From positions 1 to 29,514 of the forward strand of contig JBCBUE010000041.1 in NCBI GenBank assembly GCA_039818285.1: DNA of 29,514 nucleotides, in the 5' to 3' direction. This DNA is from JBCBUE01 sp039818285. Lineage in GTDB: Bacteria > Planctomycetota > Phycisphaerae > Phycisphaerales > Phycisphaeraceae. Numbering within the stretch: the first letter of the stretch is position 1; every line of letters begins with the position of its first letter. The notes beneath the pieces were generated by a model that ran no database searches, had not been told where the DNA came from, and was given only the letters and a program-made list of their open reading frames with translations. Position numbers and translations under genes: made by a program. This document shows, one piece after another, positions 14,740 to 21,920 of the stretch.

Positions 14740-15655
14740 CGCCGTGCCGACCGCGCACCCGCTGTTTGTCCCCCGTCGCTTCGCGCACCTCGCCAGGGCG
14801 ATGACGACGTCGTTCTACGCGCTGATGGTGGAGTACCGCGTCGAGATCGTGCTCTGGGGCATCGCGACGTGCCTGCCGCTGATCATGATGGGCGTGTGGT
14901 CGCAGGCCGCCGAGACCGGGCAGTTCACGCTCGATCGCGTGGGGATGATCCGCTACTTCCTGGCGGTGTTCATCGTGCGGCAGTTCACGGTGGTGTGGGT
15001 CATCCACGACGTCGAGTGGCACGTCGTGTCGGGGCGGATGACGCCGTACCTCTTGCACCCGGTCGACCCGTGGTGGCGGTTCTTCTTTATCCACGTCGGT
15101 GAGCAGGCCTGCCGACTGCCGATCGTCGTGGGCCTGCTCATCCTGTCGCTGTTGATCTTCCCCGAGGCGATCTGGGGCACGCGTGATGACCCCTCGTTCT
15201 GGACCCCCGCGCCCGACCGCGTGCTGCTGGCGGTGCTCGCCACGTATCTCGGCTTCATCCTGCGCTGGTGGATGCAGTACGCCATGGCGATGGGGTCGTT
15301 CTGGGTCGAGCGCGTCTCGGCCCTGCACGACGTGATCTTCCTGCCGTACCTGTTCCTCTCGGGCCTGATGTTCCCGCTCGGCGAGCTGCGCAACCGCATC
15401 GAGACAACCGTCACGCTCTTCGGCACCGACATCCACCTCGGCCAAGCCGCGTACGAGCTCGCGCTGCTGACGCCGTTCCCGTACATGGCGTGGTTCCCCG
15501 CGATGCTGCTGGCCACCGACGCCGACGCGACCACCGGCGACCTGCCGATCGTCCGCGGCTTTGTCACCCTGATCGCCTGGATCGGGCTGATGATCGCCCT
15601 GCAACGCTGGCTGTGGCGGCGGGGCGTCAGGCGTTACACGGCGATGGGGGCCTGA
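14732..15655 (+). CDS. ABC-2 type exporter permease, first subunit
   Basis: This is a 307-residue membrane protein with about six hydrophobic segments (VEIVLWGIATCLPLIMMGVW, IVVGLLILSLLIF, VLLAVLATYLGFILRWW, the loop region FLSGLMFPLGEL, and the C-terminal FVTLIAWIGLMIAL). It matches the COG4587 permease, with 'VVWVIHDVEWHVVSGRMTPYLL' and the FPYMAWFPA turn. The ATG lies inside the end of the ATPase gene (8-base overlap), implying coupled translation. It forms a heterodimeric membrane channel with the next gene's product. Substrate unknown. Confidence 0.9.
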   Translation: MADAVPTAHPLFVPRRFAHLARAMTTSFYALMVEYRVEIVLWGIATCLPLIMMGVWSQAAETGQFTLDRVGMIRYFLAVFIVRQFTVVWVIHDVEWHVVSGRMTPYLLHPVDPWWRFFFIHVGEQACRLPIVVGLLILSLLIFPEAIWGTRDDPSFWTPAPDRVLLAVLATYLGFILRWWMQYAMAMGSFWVERVSALHDVIFLPYLFLSGLMFPLGELRNRIETTVTLFGTDIHLGQAAYELALLTPFPYMAWFPAMLLATDADATTGDLPIVRGFVTLIAWIGLMIALQRWLWRRGVRRYTAMGA

Positions 15656-15665
15656 GTCCATCGCC

Positions 15666-16472
15666 ATGCGCTACGCCCGCACCCTCTACGCCAGTTGGTC
15701 GGCGGCCCTCGCGGCCGAGGCCGAGTACCGGCTGAACTTCGCCGCCGCCGCCGTCATCGCGCTGTTCACCCTCGCCGGCTCGCTGCTCGTGCTGGCGCTG
15801 TTCTACGGCCCCGACCCCTCGGGCAGCGACGCCACCATCCTCGGCGGCTGGACCTACGACGAGGCCCTCTGCGTCACCGCCGTCTACACCCTGCTCGATG
15901 GCTTCCAGCAGACCTTCCTGCAGCCCAACCGCCAGCAGCTCACCGAGATGGTTCGCGAGGGCAAGCTCGATTTCGTGCTCATCAAGCCCATCGATCCGCA
16001 GTTCTGGCTCTCCACCAACCGGCTGGCGATCTTCGGCGTCCCCAACCTCGTTTTCGGCGGCGCCCTCCTCGCCTTCGCCATGAGCCGGCTCGACGCGACG
16101 CCCTCGGCGTTCGCCATCTCGCTGGGCTTGTCTGCGATCGTCGTCGGCATGGCGATCGTCTACGCGCTCGGCTTCCTGCTCGCCACGCTGACCATCTGGT
16201 TCGTCAAGATGGACAACATCACGCTGGCGATGAACGCCTTGCTCGAGGCCGGCCGCTACCCCATCCCGGCCTACGCGCCGGCCTACCGCGTGTTCTTCAC
16301 GTTCGTCCTGCCCGTGGCGTTCATGACCACCGTCCCCGCCGCCACGCTGACCGGCCGCGACGCGCCCGGCTGGACGCTCGCCGCCGCCGTGGTCGTCGCC
16401 GCGCTCATGGTGATCGCCTCTCGCTTGCTGCTGAAATTTGCGCTGAGGTTCTACACGTCGGCGTCGAGCTGA
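15666..16472 (+). CDS. ABC-2 type exporter permease, second subunit
   Basis: This 268-residue membrane protein has about six hydrophobic segments, of the COG3694 type that accompanies the previous two genes. Marks are 'LTEMVREGKLDFVLIKPIDPQFW', the conserved cytoplasmic stretch shared by this permease family, then FGGALLAFAMSR, IVYALGFLLATLTIWFV and 'AYRVFFTFVLPVAFMTTVPA'. It begins 11 bases after the first permease. No Shine-Dalgarno sequence is evident, so reinitiation is likely. The three-gene set is complete. Confidence 0.9.
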   Translation: MRYARTLYASWSAALAAEAEYRLNFAAAAVIALFTLAGSLLVLALFYGPDPSGSDATILGGWTYDEALCVTAVYTLLDGFQQTFLQPNRQQLTEMVREGKLDFVLIKPIDPQFWLSTNRLAIFGVPNLVFGGALLAFAMSRLDATPSAFAISLGLSAIVVGMAIVYALGFLLATLTIWFVKMDNITLAMNALLEAGRYPIPAYAPAYRVFFTFVLPVAFMTTVPAATLTGRDAPGWTLAAAVVVAALMVIASRLLLKFALRFYTSASS

Positions 16473-16477
16473 CGGGT

Positions 16478-16483
16478 TAACGT
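16478..16483 (+). promoter_or_regulatory. Leaderless-type -10 element for the nitrilase-family gene
   Basis: TAACGT is followed by six bases (GCCGGC) and then the ATG at 16490. No Shine-Dalgarno sequence is present. Confidence 0.5.
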
Positions 16484-16489
16484 GCCGGC

Positions 16490-17389
16490 ATGCCTGCCCC
16501 CGACCGACTGCGTGTCGCCGCCGTGCAGTACTTCGTCCGCCCGGTGAGCTCGTTCGAGCAGTTCGCCGAGCAGGTCCGCGGTGTGATCGCCGCGGCCGCC
16601 GAGTACCGGCCGCACGCCGTCGTGCTCCCCGAGTATTTCAGCACCCAGCTCGCCTCGCTCGACGACCCCGACCTGCCGCCGCGCGACCTGCTGCGGCGCG
16701 TCGCCCGCCACGCCGACGCCACGCTCGACCTGCTGAGCCAGCTCGCCCGGCGACACGGCCTCTACCTCGTCGGCGGCACCGTCCCGACCCCCGACCCCGA
16801 CGACCCCGACACCGTCTACAACGATTGCCCCGTCGTCTCGCCCGACGGCCGGATCGCCACGCAGGGCAAGCTGCACCTCACCCGCTGGGAGCTCGAGCAC
16901 ACGCACGTCACCCCGCGCGACCGCCTCCGCGTCTTCGACACCGCGATCGGCAAGCTCGCCGTGAACGTCTGCTACGACATCGAGTTCCCCGAGCTGGCCC
17001 GTGCGGCCGCCCACGCCGGCTGCGACGTCATCTTTTGCCCGGCCTGCACCGAGGACCTCCCGGGCTACCTGCGCGTCCGTTATTGCGCCCAGGCCCGCGC
17101 GGTCGAGAACCAGGCCTACCTCGTTCTGGCGTCCGCCGTCGGCTCGCTGCCTCGCATCCCCTCGGCCAGCCTGCATCACGGCCAGTCCGCGATCCTCACG
17201 CCGTCCGACCTCCCCTTCGCCCGCGACGGCATCCTCGCCGAGGGCCAACCCAACGCCGAGACGGTCGTCGTCGGCGAGCTCGACCTTGGCCTGCTCCACC
17301 ACGCCCGCGAACAGGGCACCGTCCTCACCCTCCGCGACTCGGCCGGCTCGGCCCGCCTCGCGGCCGATGTCGAGGCCGTCACGCTCTAA
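16490..17389 (+). CDS. Carbon-nitrogen hydrolase (nitrilase superfamily amidohydrolase)
   Basis: This 299-residue cytosolic enzyme carries the Glu-Lys-Cys triad: E48 in VVLPEYF, K127 in QGKLHLTRWE and C161 in NVCYDIEFPELAR. Further family marks are AAVQYFVRPV at the N-terminus, GGTVPTPDP, YNDCPVVSPDGRIATQGK, 'RARAVENQAYLVLAS'-type sequence in place (QARAVENQAYLVLAS) and SAILTPSDLPF. Members hydrolyse amides or nitriles. This branch resembles the stand-alone family often next to GNAT proteins, but no acetyltransferase domain is fused here. Substrate unknown. Start supported by the -10 element six bases upstream. The next gene follows with its own -10. Confidence 0.93.
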   Translation: MPAPDRLRVAAVQYFVRPVSSFEQFAEQVRGVIAAAAEYRPHAVVLPEYFSTQLASLDDPDLPPRDLLRRVARHADATLDLLSQLARRHGLYLVGGTVPTPDPDDPDTVYNDCPVVSPDGRIATQGKLHLTRWELEHTHVTPRDRLRVFDTAIGKLAVNVCYDIEFPELARAAAHAGCDVIFCPACTEDLPGYLRVRYCAQARAVENQAYLVLASAVGSLPRIPSASLHHGQSAILTPSDLPFARDGILAEGQPNAETVVVGELDLGLLHHAREQGTVLTLRDSAGSARLAADVEAVTL

Positions 17390-17453
17390 CCCCGTCACGC
17401 ACGCCGGCGACCCGATCGGTACGGCGTCGCACGGCCGGGCCATCGTCCGGGGT

Positions 17454-17459
17454 TACGAT
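17454..17459 (+). promoter_or_regulatory. Leaderless-type -10 element for the zinc-ribbon membrane pair
   Basis: TACGAT is followed by six bases (CTGACC) and then the ATG at 17466. No Shine-Dalgarno sequence is present. This start was preferred over a frame that extends far upstream into the nitrilase-family gene. Confidence 0.5.
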
Positions 17460-17465
17460 CTGACC

Positions 17466-18404
17466 ATGATGGTCGCGCTTCCGGTCGTGCTGCTGCTCAT
17501 GGCGATCCCGCTGGGGCTGCTCGCCGCGACAGCCTGGCTGTGGGTCCGCGTCGTCCGCGGCTTCGCGACCGTCGACACCGACACCCCGTTGTGCGGCAAG
17601 TGCGGCGCGGGCGTCCGCGGCATCGGCTCGCTGACCTGCCCCGAGTGCGGCGCCGACCTCCGCGAAGTCGGCATCGTCACCCCCCAAGGCCGACGCGCCG
17701 TTCCCGCGCTCGTCTTCATCCTCGCCTGGACCTGCCTGCCCGCGCTGCCCGCGCTCATCGCTTTGGCCTTTCTGACCGCGATCGGCCCCAGCGTCTCCAC
17801 CACCCGCCTGCACCTCACCCTCAACGACGCCCCCCACGTCCTCGTGGTCGACGCCGTCTACCACGGCCCGCACGTCACCGGCGGCATGAGCACCTCCACC
17901 AGCAGCGCCACCATCAACGGCGTCCGCACCGCCACCACCACCCTCGGCCTCCCCGCTGCCAACCCCGCGTCCATCGATCGGCTCCAGCTCAACCTGACCA
18001 CGCCCGCCGGCCTTACCACGCTCACCTATCAGCCCGGCCAGGCCGCCTACGAGATCGCTCACGCCGGGTACGCCGCGGTCGAGCCCGTCCCGCTTGCCCC
18101 CGCCGCCATCCGCGACGACCTCTTGCTAGCCACTAACACCACCATGCCGATGACCGACCCCAAACTCCAAGGCCTCACCGACCTCGCCAACGCCCTCGCC
18201 AACGGCAGCTCCAACGTGGTCATGCAGGGCTGGGCCGGAAGCACCTCCTCGTCGTGGGGCAGCAGCTCCCGCCCGGCGTGGTGGTACCTCGCGCTGCTGC
18301 TGATCGGTTTCGCGGCGATCTACGCCGCCGGCCTGGTCATCTTCTTCCGCCTCCGCCGTCGGGCGGTGAGCCTCGCGACCCCTGACGGAGACGCCACGCC
18401 ATGA
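17466..18404 (+). CDS. Zinc-ribbon membrane protein, first of a tandem pair
   Basis: This is a 312-residue protein. A first membrane helix (residues 3-30, LPVVLLLMAIPLGLLAATAWLW) is followed by a four-cysteine zinc ribbon CGKCG...CPECG (C43, C46, C58, C61) and the phrase GADLREVGI, a second membrane helix (about 79-105), a long Thr/Ser/Ala-rich domain with little charge (about 110-270), and a third helix near the C-terminus (YLALLLIGFAAIYAAGLVIFF). The zinc ribbon plus this layout is common in Phycisphaerae genomes, where I know no function for it. The start is ATG 17466. The next gene overlaps by ATGA and encodes a relative. Confidence 0.75.
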   Translation: MMVALPVVLLLMAIPLGLLAATAWLWVRVVRGFATVDTDTPLCGKCGAGVRGIGSLTCPECGADLREVGIVTPQGRRAVPALVFILAWTCLPALPALIALAFLTAIGPSVSTTRLHLTLNDAPHVLVVDAVYHGPHVTGGMSTSTSSATINGVRTATTTLGLPAANPASIDRLQLNLTTPAGLTTLTYQPGQAAYEIAHAGYAAVEPVPLAPAAIRDDLLLATNTTMPMTDPKLQGLTDLANALANGSSNVVMQGWAGSTSSSWGSSSRPAWWYLALLLIGFAAIYAAGLVIFFRLRRRAVSLATPDGDATP

Positions 18405-19420
18405 TGTGGAGCGGCTTCGCGCTCGTCGGCCTGCTGTTCCTGATCGTGCCGGTGCTCGCCACCCTCGCCTGCATCGCCGCGTTGGTCGCGCTGTGGGTCT
18501 TCGTCTTCCGCTACCGACCCGGCCAGGGGCATGGCTCGACCTGCGGGCGCTGCGGCTACCCGGTGCAAGGCCTGTCCACCATGTCCTGCCCCGAGTGCGG
18601 CGCCGACCTGCGCGAGGTCGGCATCGTCTCCGACAAACAGCGCGGCCGCGTCGGCCCCCTCGTGTTTGTCCTCGCGTGGACCCTGCTGCTGCCCATCCCG
18701 GCCTGCACCACCTCGGCCGTCTTCACCGCCGTCGGGCCCAAGCACCAGATCAAGCACGCCAACGTCTTCGGCGGGTCTCAGTGGAGCGGCATGCCCTCGC
18801 CGCCCGCGCCGACCCCCGTTAGTCCGAGTTCGCCCGCCAGCGCCTCGCCCACGCCGTCAGCATCCAACATCATCCAATCCCTCAGCATCAATTTCGAGTT
18901 CGACCCGTCGTCCGGCGACCCAACCATCGCCATGCTCCACGTCACCGCCTCGACGAACCAGTCCGCCTTCACGTGGGTCAACCTCGCCACGATGGAGCAC
19001 ACCGCCAGCCCGAACTTCAACGCCAACCCCACCAACCTGCTTCTCGGTTACGCCGGCTCGGGGATCACCCCCGCCTCCATCACCGGCAACGTCCTCGACA
19101 AAATCGAGCTGCTTCAGCTCGTCACCCAGAGTCCCGGCACCGCCAACCTCACCCCCGCTCAGACCGCCGAGCTGGAGACCGCCGCCGACGAGATCGTCGC
19201 TTATCTCCTGCACGTCCAGCAGACCGGCAACACCGCCACCGCCGGCCACCTCGCCTCGCTGGGCAATGTCAGCCACAACGCCTCCAGCTTCGACTCGCCG
19301 TCGCTGGCCGTGTTCCTGATCGCGATGGCCGGCTTCTCGGCCCTCTACATCGCCGGCTTTCCGGTCTACTTCCGCACGCGCCGACCGCCGAAGCCCGACG
19401 CGCCACGGATCGGCGCCTAG
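18401..19420 (+). CDS. Zinc-ribbon membrane protein, second of a tandem pair
   Basis: This 339-residue paralogue of the previous gene has the same layout: N-terminal membrane helix (FALVGLLFLIVPVLATLACI), zinc ribbon CGRCG...CPECG (C48, C51, C63, C66) followed by GADLREVGIVSDKQRG, a second helix (PLVFVLAWTLLLPIPACTTSAVF), a long low-charge domain with a Pro/Ser/Ala linker (SPPAPTPVSPSSPASASP-like, about 128-150) and a C-terminal helix (FLIAMAGFSALYIAGFPVYF). The start ATG overlaps the upstream stop by four bases, so translation is coupled. Function unknown. The two could form a membrane heteromer, an inference from tandem coupling alone. Confidence 0.75.
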   Translation: MMWSGFALVGLLFLIVPVLATLACIAALVALWVFVFRYRPGQGHGSTCGRCGYPVQGLSTMSCPECGADLREVGIVSDKQRGRVGPLVFVLAWTLLLPIPACTTSAVFTAVGPKHQIKHANVFGGSQWSGMPSPPAPTPVSPSSPASASPTPSASNIIQSLSINFEFDPSSGDPTIAMLHVTASTNQSAFTWVNLATMEHTASPNFNANPTNLLLGYAGSGITPASITGNVLDKIELLQLVTQSPGTANLTPAQTAELETAADEIVAYLLHVQQTGNTATAGHLASLGNVSHNASSFDSPSLAVFLIAMAGFSALYIAGFPVYFRTRRPPKPDAPRIGA

Positions 19421-19427
19421 AGGCCTT

Positions 19428-19445
19428 CCCGCGCGGCTCCGCGGG
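19428..19445 (+). terminator. Hairpin after the zinc-ribbon pair
   Basis: CCCGCG and CGCGGG form a perfect 6-bp stem with loop CGGCTC eight bases after the TAG at 19418-19420. No T-run follows on the plus strand, so it is at best a weak or Rho-assisted terminator. Confidence 0.35.
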
Positions 19446-19450
19446 GCGGT

Positions 19451-19464
19451 GACACCTAGGTGTC
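19451..19464. promoter_or_regulatory. Perfect 14-bp palindrome upstream of recA
   Basis: GACACCTAGGTGTC is a perfect 14-bp palindrome lying 29 bases upstream of the predicted recA -35. It has the form of a dimeric-regulator operator. It does not match the LexA boxes I know from other phyla, so the regulator is unknown. Confidence 0.5.
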
Positions 19465-19493
19465 GCTACCCCAACAAAAACTGGACGAACATA

Positions 19494-19521
19494 TTGACGG
19501 ATGCCGAACAACGCTTACCGT
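19494..19521 (+). promoter_or_regulatory. Probable recA promoter
   Basis: TTGACG (19494-19499) and TACCGT (19516-19521) are separated by 16 bp. The predicted start near 19528 gives a leader of about 130 to 190 nt, depending on the start codon. CGAAC at 19486-19490, overlapping the -35 region, is like half of a Gram-positive LexA box, but the other half does not match. Confidence 0.45.
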
Positions 19522-19717
19522 AGGCCATCCGCTCAGAATCCTAACGGATCGGGCGGGGGCCGACGGCGAGCGCGTCGCTCGCGGGCCCACCGAGCCTTTC
19601 CGGGCGTCAACCCCGTCGCGTCATCCCGACCGGCGCACCCCCAGGAGCCGAGCCAACATGGTTGCTACCCTCGATCGACCAGCCAGCAAGAACGGGTCCG
19701 CCCGGAAAGGAATCCAC

Positions 19718-20782
19718 ATGCCCAAGGCCTCCGCCGACCCTCAGGCCGATCGACGCAAGGCCGTCGACTCCGCCGTCGCCCAGATCGAGCGCAACTTCGG
19801 CAAGGGCTCGATCATGCGGCTCGACGACGACCCGTCGAACCTCCCGCCGGGCATCTCCACCGGCTCGATCTCCCTCGACCTCGCCCTCGGCGGCAAGGGC
19901 ATGCCCACCGGCCGCGTCGTCGAGATCTACGGCCCCGAGTCCTCCGGCAAGACGACCCTGGCCCTTCACGTCGTTGCCAATGCCCAGAAAGCCGGCGGCG
20001 TCGCCGCCTTCATCGACGCCGAGCACGCCCTCGACCCCTCCTGGGCACGCCGCATCGGCGTCAACCTCGACGACCTGCTCGTCTCCCAGCCCGATACCGG
20101 CGAGCAGGCCCTCGAGATCTGCGAACTCCTTGTCCGCTCCAACGCCGTCGAGGTGATCGTCGTTGACTCCGTCGCCGCCCTCATCCCCCGCGCCGAGATC
20201 GAGGGCGAGATGGGCGACAGCCACGTCGGTCTCCAGGCCCGGCTCATGTCCCAGGCCCTCCGCAAGCTCACCGGCGCGATCAACCGCTCCCGAACTACCG
20301 TCATCTTCATCAACCAGATCCGCGAGAAGATCGGCGTCATGTTCGGCAACCCCGAGACCACCCCGGGCGGCCGAGCCCTCAAGTTTTACTCCTCCGTCCG
20401 CGTCGACATCCGCCGCACCGGATCGCTCAAGGAGGGCGACACCGCCGTCGGCAACCGCGTTCGTGCCAAGGTCGTCAAGAACAAGATCGCGCCCCCGTTC
20501 CGCCAGGCCGAGTTCGACATCATGTTCAACGAGGGCATTTCCGCCTCCGGCGACCTGATCGACCTCGCGGTCGAGACCGACATCGTCCAGAAGTCCGGCG
20601 CCTGGTTCAGCTACGGCGAGATCCGCCTCGGTCAGGGCCGCGAGAACGCCAAGACCTTCCTCAAGGACAACGCCGACGTTTTCGAGGAGGTCAAGGTCAA
20701 GGTGCTCGACGCCAAGGGCGTGACCACCGCCGCGGCCGACGAGGCGATCGAGGACGAGGTGCCCACCGAGGACAACGACTGA
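19718..20782 (+). CDS. recA: Recombinase RecA
   Basis: This 354-residue RecA is very close to the 353 residues of E. coli. It forms filaments on single-stranded DNA, carries out strand exchange and promotes LexA self-cleavage where LexA exists. Motifs: DRRKAVDSAVAQIERNFGKGSIM, Walker A GPESSGKTT (72-80), VIVVDSVAALIPRAEIEGEMGD (Walker B), LMSQALRKLTG, FINQIREKIGVMFGNPETTPGG (loop L2 region) and a C-terminal acidic tail (EAIEDEVPTEDND). ATG 19718 has Shine-Dalgarno GGAAAGGA (19704-19711). An in-frame ATG at 19658 with AGGAG further upstream would add 20 residues (MVATLDRPASKNGSARKGIH) not usual for RecA. The gene stands alone, with a palindrome and promoter upstream. Confidence 0.98.
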   Translation: MPKASADPQADRRKAVDSAVAQIERNFGKGSIMRLDDDPSNLPPGISTGSISLDLALGGKGMPTGRVVEIYGPESSGKTTLALHVVANAQKAGGVAAFIDAEHALDPSWARRIGVNLDDLLVSQPDTGEQALEICELLVRSNAVEVIVVDSVAALIPRAEIEGEMGDSHVGLQARLMSQALRKLTGAINRSRTTVIFINQIREKIGVMFGNPETTPGGRALKFYSSVRVDIRRTGSLKEGDTAVGNRVRAKVVKNKIAPPFRQAEFDIMFNEGISASGDLIDLAVETDIVQKSGAWFSYGEIRLGQGRENAKTFLKDNADVFEEVKVKVLDAKGVTTAAADEAIEDEVPTEDND

Positions 20783-20888
20783 TCGCGACCCGTGATCGAT
20801 GCTCAGAAGGGCGGCGTTGAGGCAGACCGGGTCGGCGTGCCGATAGTCCAGACGAGTCACGATCCCGCGCCCGTCCCGAGCCGCCGCC

Positions 20889-21227
20889 TTGACCGATCGA
20901 CCGCCCCCGACATCGCCCGCGCCGTCGAACCCCGCCGGCATGGCCCCCATGAAGGGCGAGGACCCGCAGGCGGCGAGACGGCGGATTTTTGGCGGGTCCA
21001 GCCGGTACGCGTCCAGCGCCGCGCCGAGTGGCGCGGGTGGTGGCTTGGTTGAGGCCGCTGCCCGACCCTGGATCGCGGTCCAATGGGACTGCTGCTCGAC
21101 CTACTCCCGGATCTACCGCAACGACGAGGGCACGGCCTACGCCGGCCGATGCCCCAAGTGCGGGCGGGCGGTCAGTGTCCGCGTCGGCCCGGGCGGCACG
21201 GACGCCCGTTTCTTCGTGGCGGGCTGA
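20889..21227 (+). CDS. Small zinc-ribbon-like protein
   Basis: This is a 112-codon frame. The last third is clearly protein-like: VQWDCCSTYSRIYRNDEGTAY followed by CPKCGRAVSVRVGPGG, with four cysteines (C68, C69, C88, C91) that could hold one zinc. I recognise this as a small conserved family in Phycisphaerae but know no function. The N-terminal 50 residues are Pro/Ser/Ala-rich and uncertain. The start is ambiguous: TTG 20889 gives the longest frame, ATG 20940 or ATG 20949 would shorten it by 17-20 residues, and none has a Shine-Dalgarno or a -10 at six bases. It follows recA by about 106 bases. Confidence 0.65.
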   Translation: MTDRPPPTSPAPSNPAGMAPMKGEDPQAARRRIFGGSSRYASSAAPSGAGGGLVEAAARPWIAVQWDCCSTYSRIYRNDEGTAYAGRCPKCGRAVSVRVGPGGTDARFFVAG

Positions 21228-21390
21228 CAGTCCCGGCCCCGGAGTCGATCCCCCCTCAAGACGGTTGCGGCTGGTCGTCGCTCGGGCCGCCTGAGCCCGT
21301 CCGAGCCCGCCCGAACCATCCATCCCTCGCGATGATTCCGTTTGTGCCGGTCATCGAGGCCGACCCTGCCGCCTGAGCGGGGCGTATCGC

Positions 21391-21418
21391 TTGGGGACGC
21401 CGCGGGCGGGCGTAGAAT
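21391..21418 (+). promoter_or_regulatory. Promoter of the receiver-like/diguanylate cyclase operon
   Basis: TTGGGG (21391-21396) and TAGAAT (21413-21418) are separated by 16 bp. The start is predicted near 21425, leaving a short leader that carries the Shine-Dalgarno AGAGGAG before GTG 21450. The 222 bases from 21228 to this gene hold no other feature I can support. Confidence 0.5.
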
Positions 21419-21449
21419 GAGCCCAGAGAGGGGACAAGAGGAGCGATCG

Positions 21450-21920
21450 GTGAGGCACACGGAGCACGGAACCCAGATCGATGCGTCGCCAGACGCCGGG
21501 GTGGTGATGATCCTCGACAGCGAGCGTGGACCTGACGCGTCGCTGCTGATGAGTCACCTGGCGGCGCGTCAGCGGCCGGTCGAGGTGGTCCGCGACGAGG
21601 TGTCGGCCATGCGGCGGCTCATCCGCGGTGGCGTGGACCTCATGGTGATCATGGTCCCGACCTCTCAGGCCGCGTCCAACGACCTCCAGGAAGCCGTGTC
21701 GTCGGTCGACCATCCACCCGTCATTGCCGGCTGGGACCCGCAGCGCCGCGCCCTGCGATCGCTGACCCAGTCCGCCCTGTTGCCCCGGATCGCGATGCCG
21801 ACCCCGGCGGCCACCGTCGCGGCGGGCGATGCGTGGGGCGACTGGGACGCGACCCCCGAGGTGCTCTCGTCGGCCGAGCTCGACGCGCTGCTCGGGGGCA
21901 TGGAACCCAGCCAGCCATGA
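21450..21920 (+). CDS. Receiver-like protein with a FliM-like C-terminal peptide
   Basis: This is a 156-residue soluble protein. Residues 16-115 follow the alternating pattern of a CheY-like receiver (GVVMILDSERGPDASLLMSHL, VEVVRDEVSAMRRLIRGGVDLMVIMVP, HPPVIAGWDP), but the usual phosphorylatable Asp and the acidic pair are not obvious, so it is probably a pseudo-receiver. The tail, after an Ala/Pro linker, is LSSAELDALLGG (139-150), like the LSQxEIDALL peptide at the N-terminus of FliM/FliN that docks CheY. GTG 21450 is preferred over an in-frame ATG inside the -10 box, because it has Shine-Dalgarno AGAGGAG. It overlaps the diguanylate cyclase gene by ATGA and is thus its likely partner. The function is inferred from context. 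Confidence 0.6.
   Translation: MRHTEHGTQIDASPDAGVVMILDSERGPDASLLMSHLAARQRPVEVVRDEVSAMRRLIRGGVDLMVIMVPTSQAASNDLQEAVSSVDHPPVIAGWDPQRRALRSLTQSALLPRIAMPTPAATVAAGDAWGDWDATPEVLSSAELDALLGGMEPSQP

Noticed and set aside
19486..19499. Possible LexA box in the recA promoter
   Set aside because: CGAAC on the left fits a Gram-positive SOS box, but the right half TGACG does not match GTTCG, so only half a site is present.
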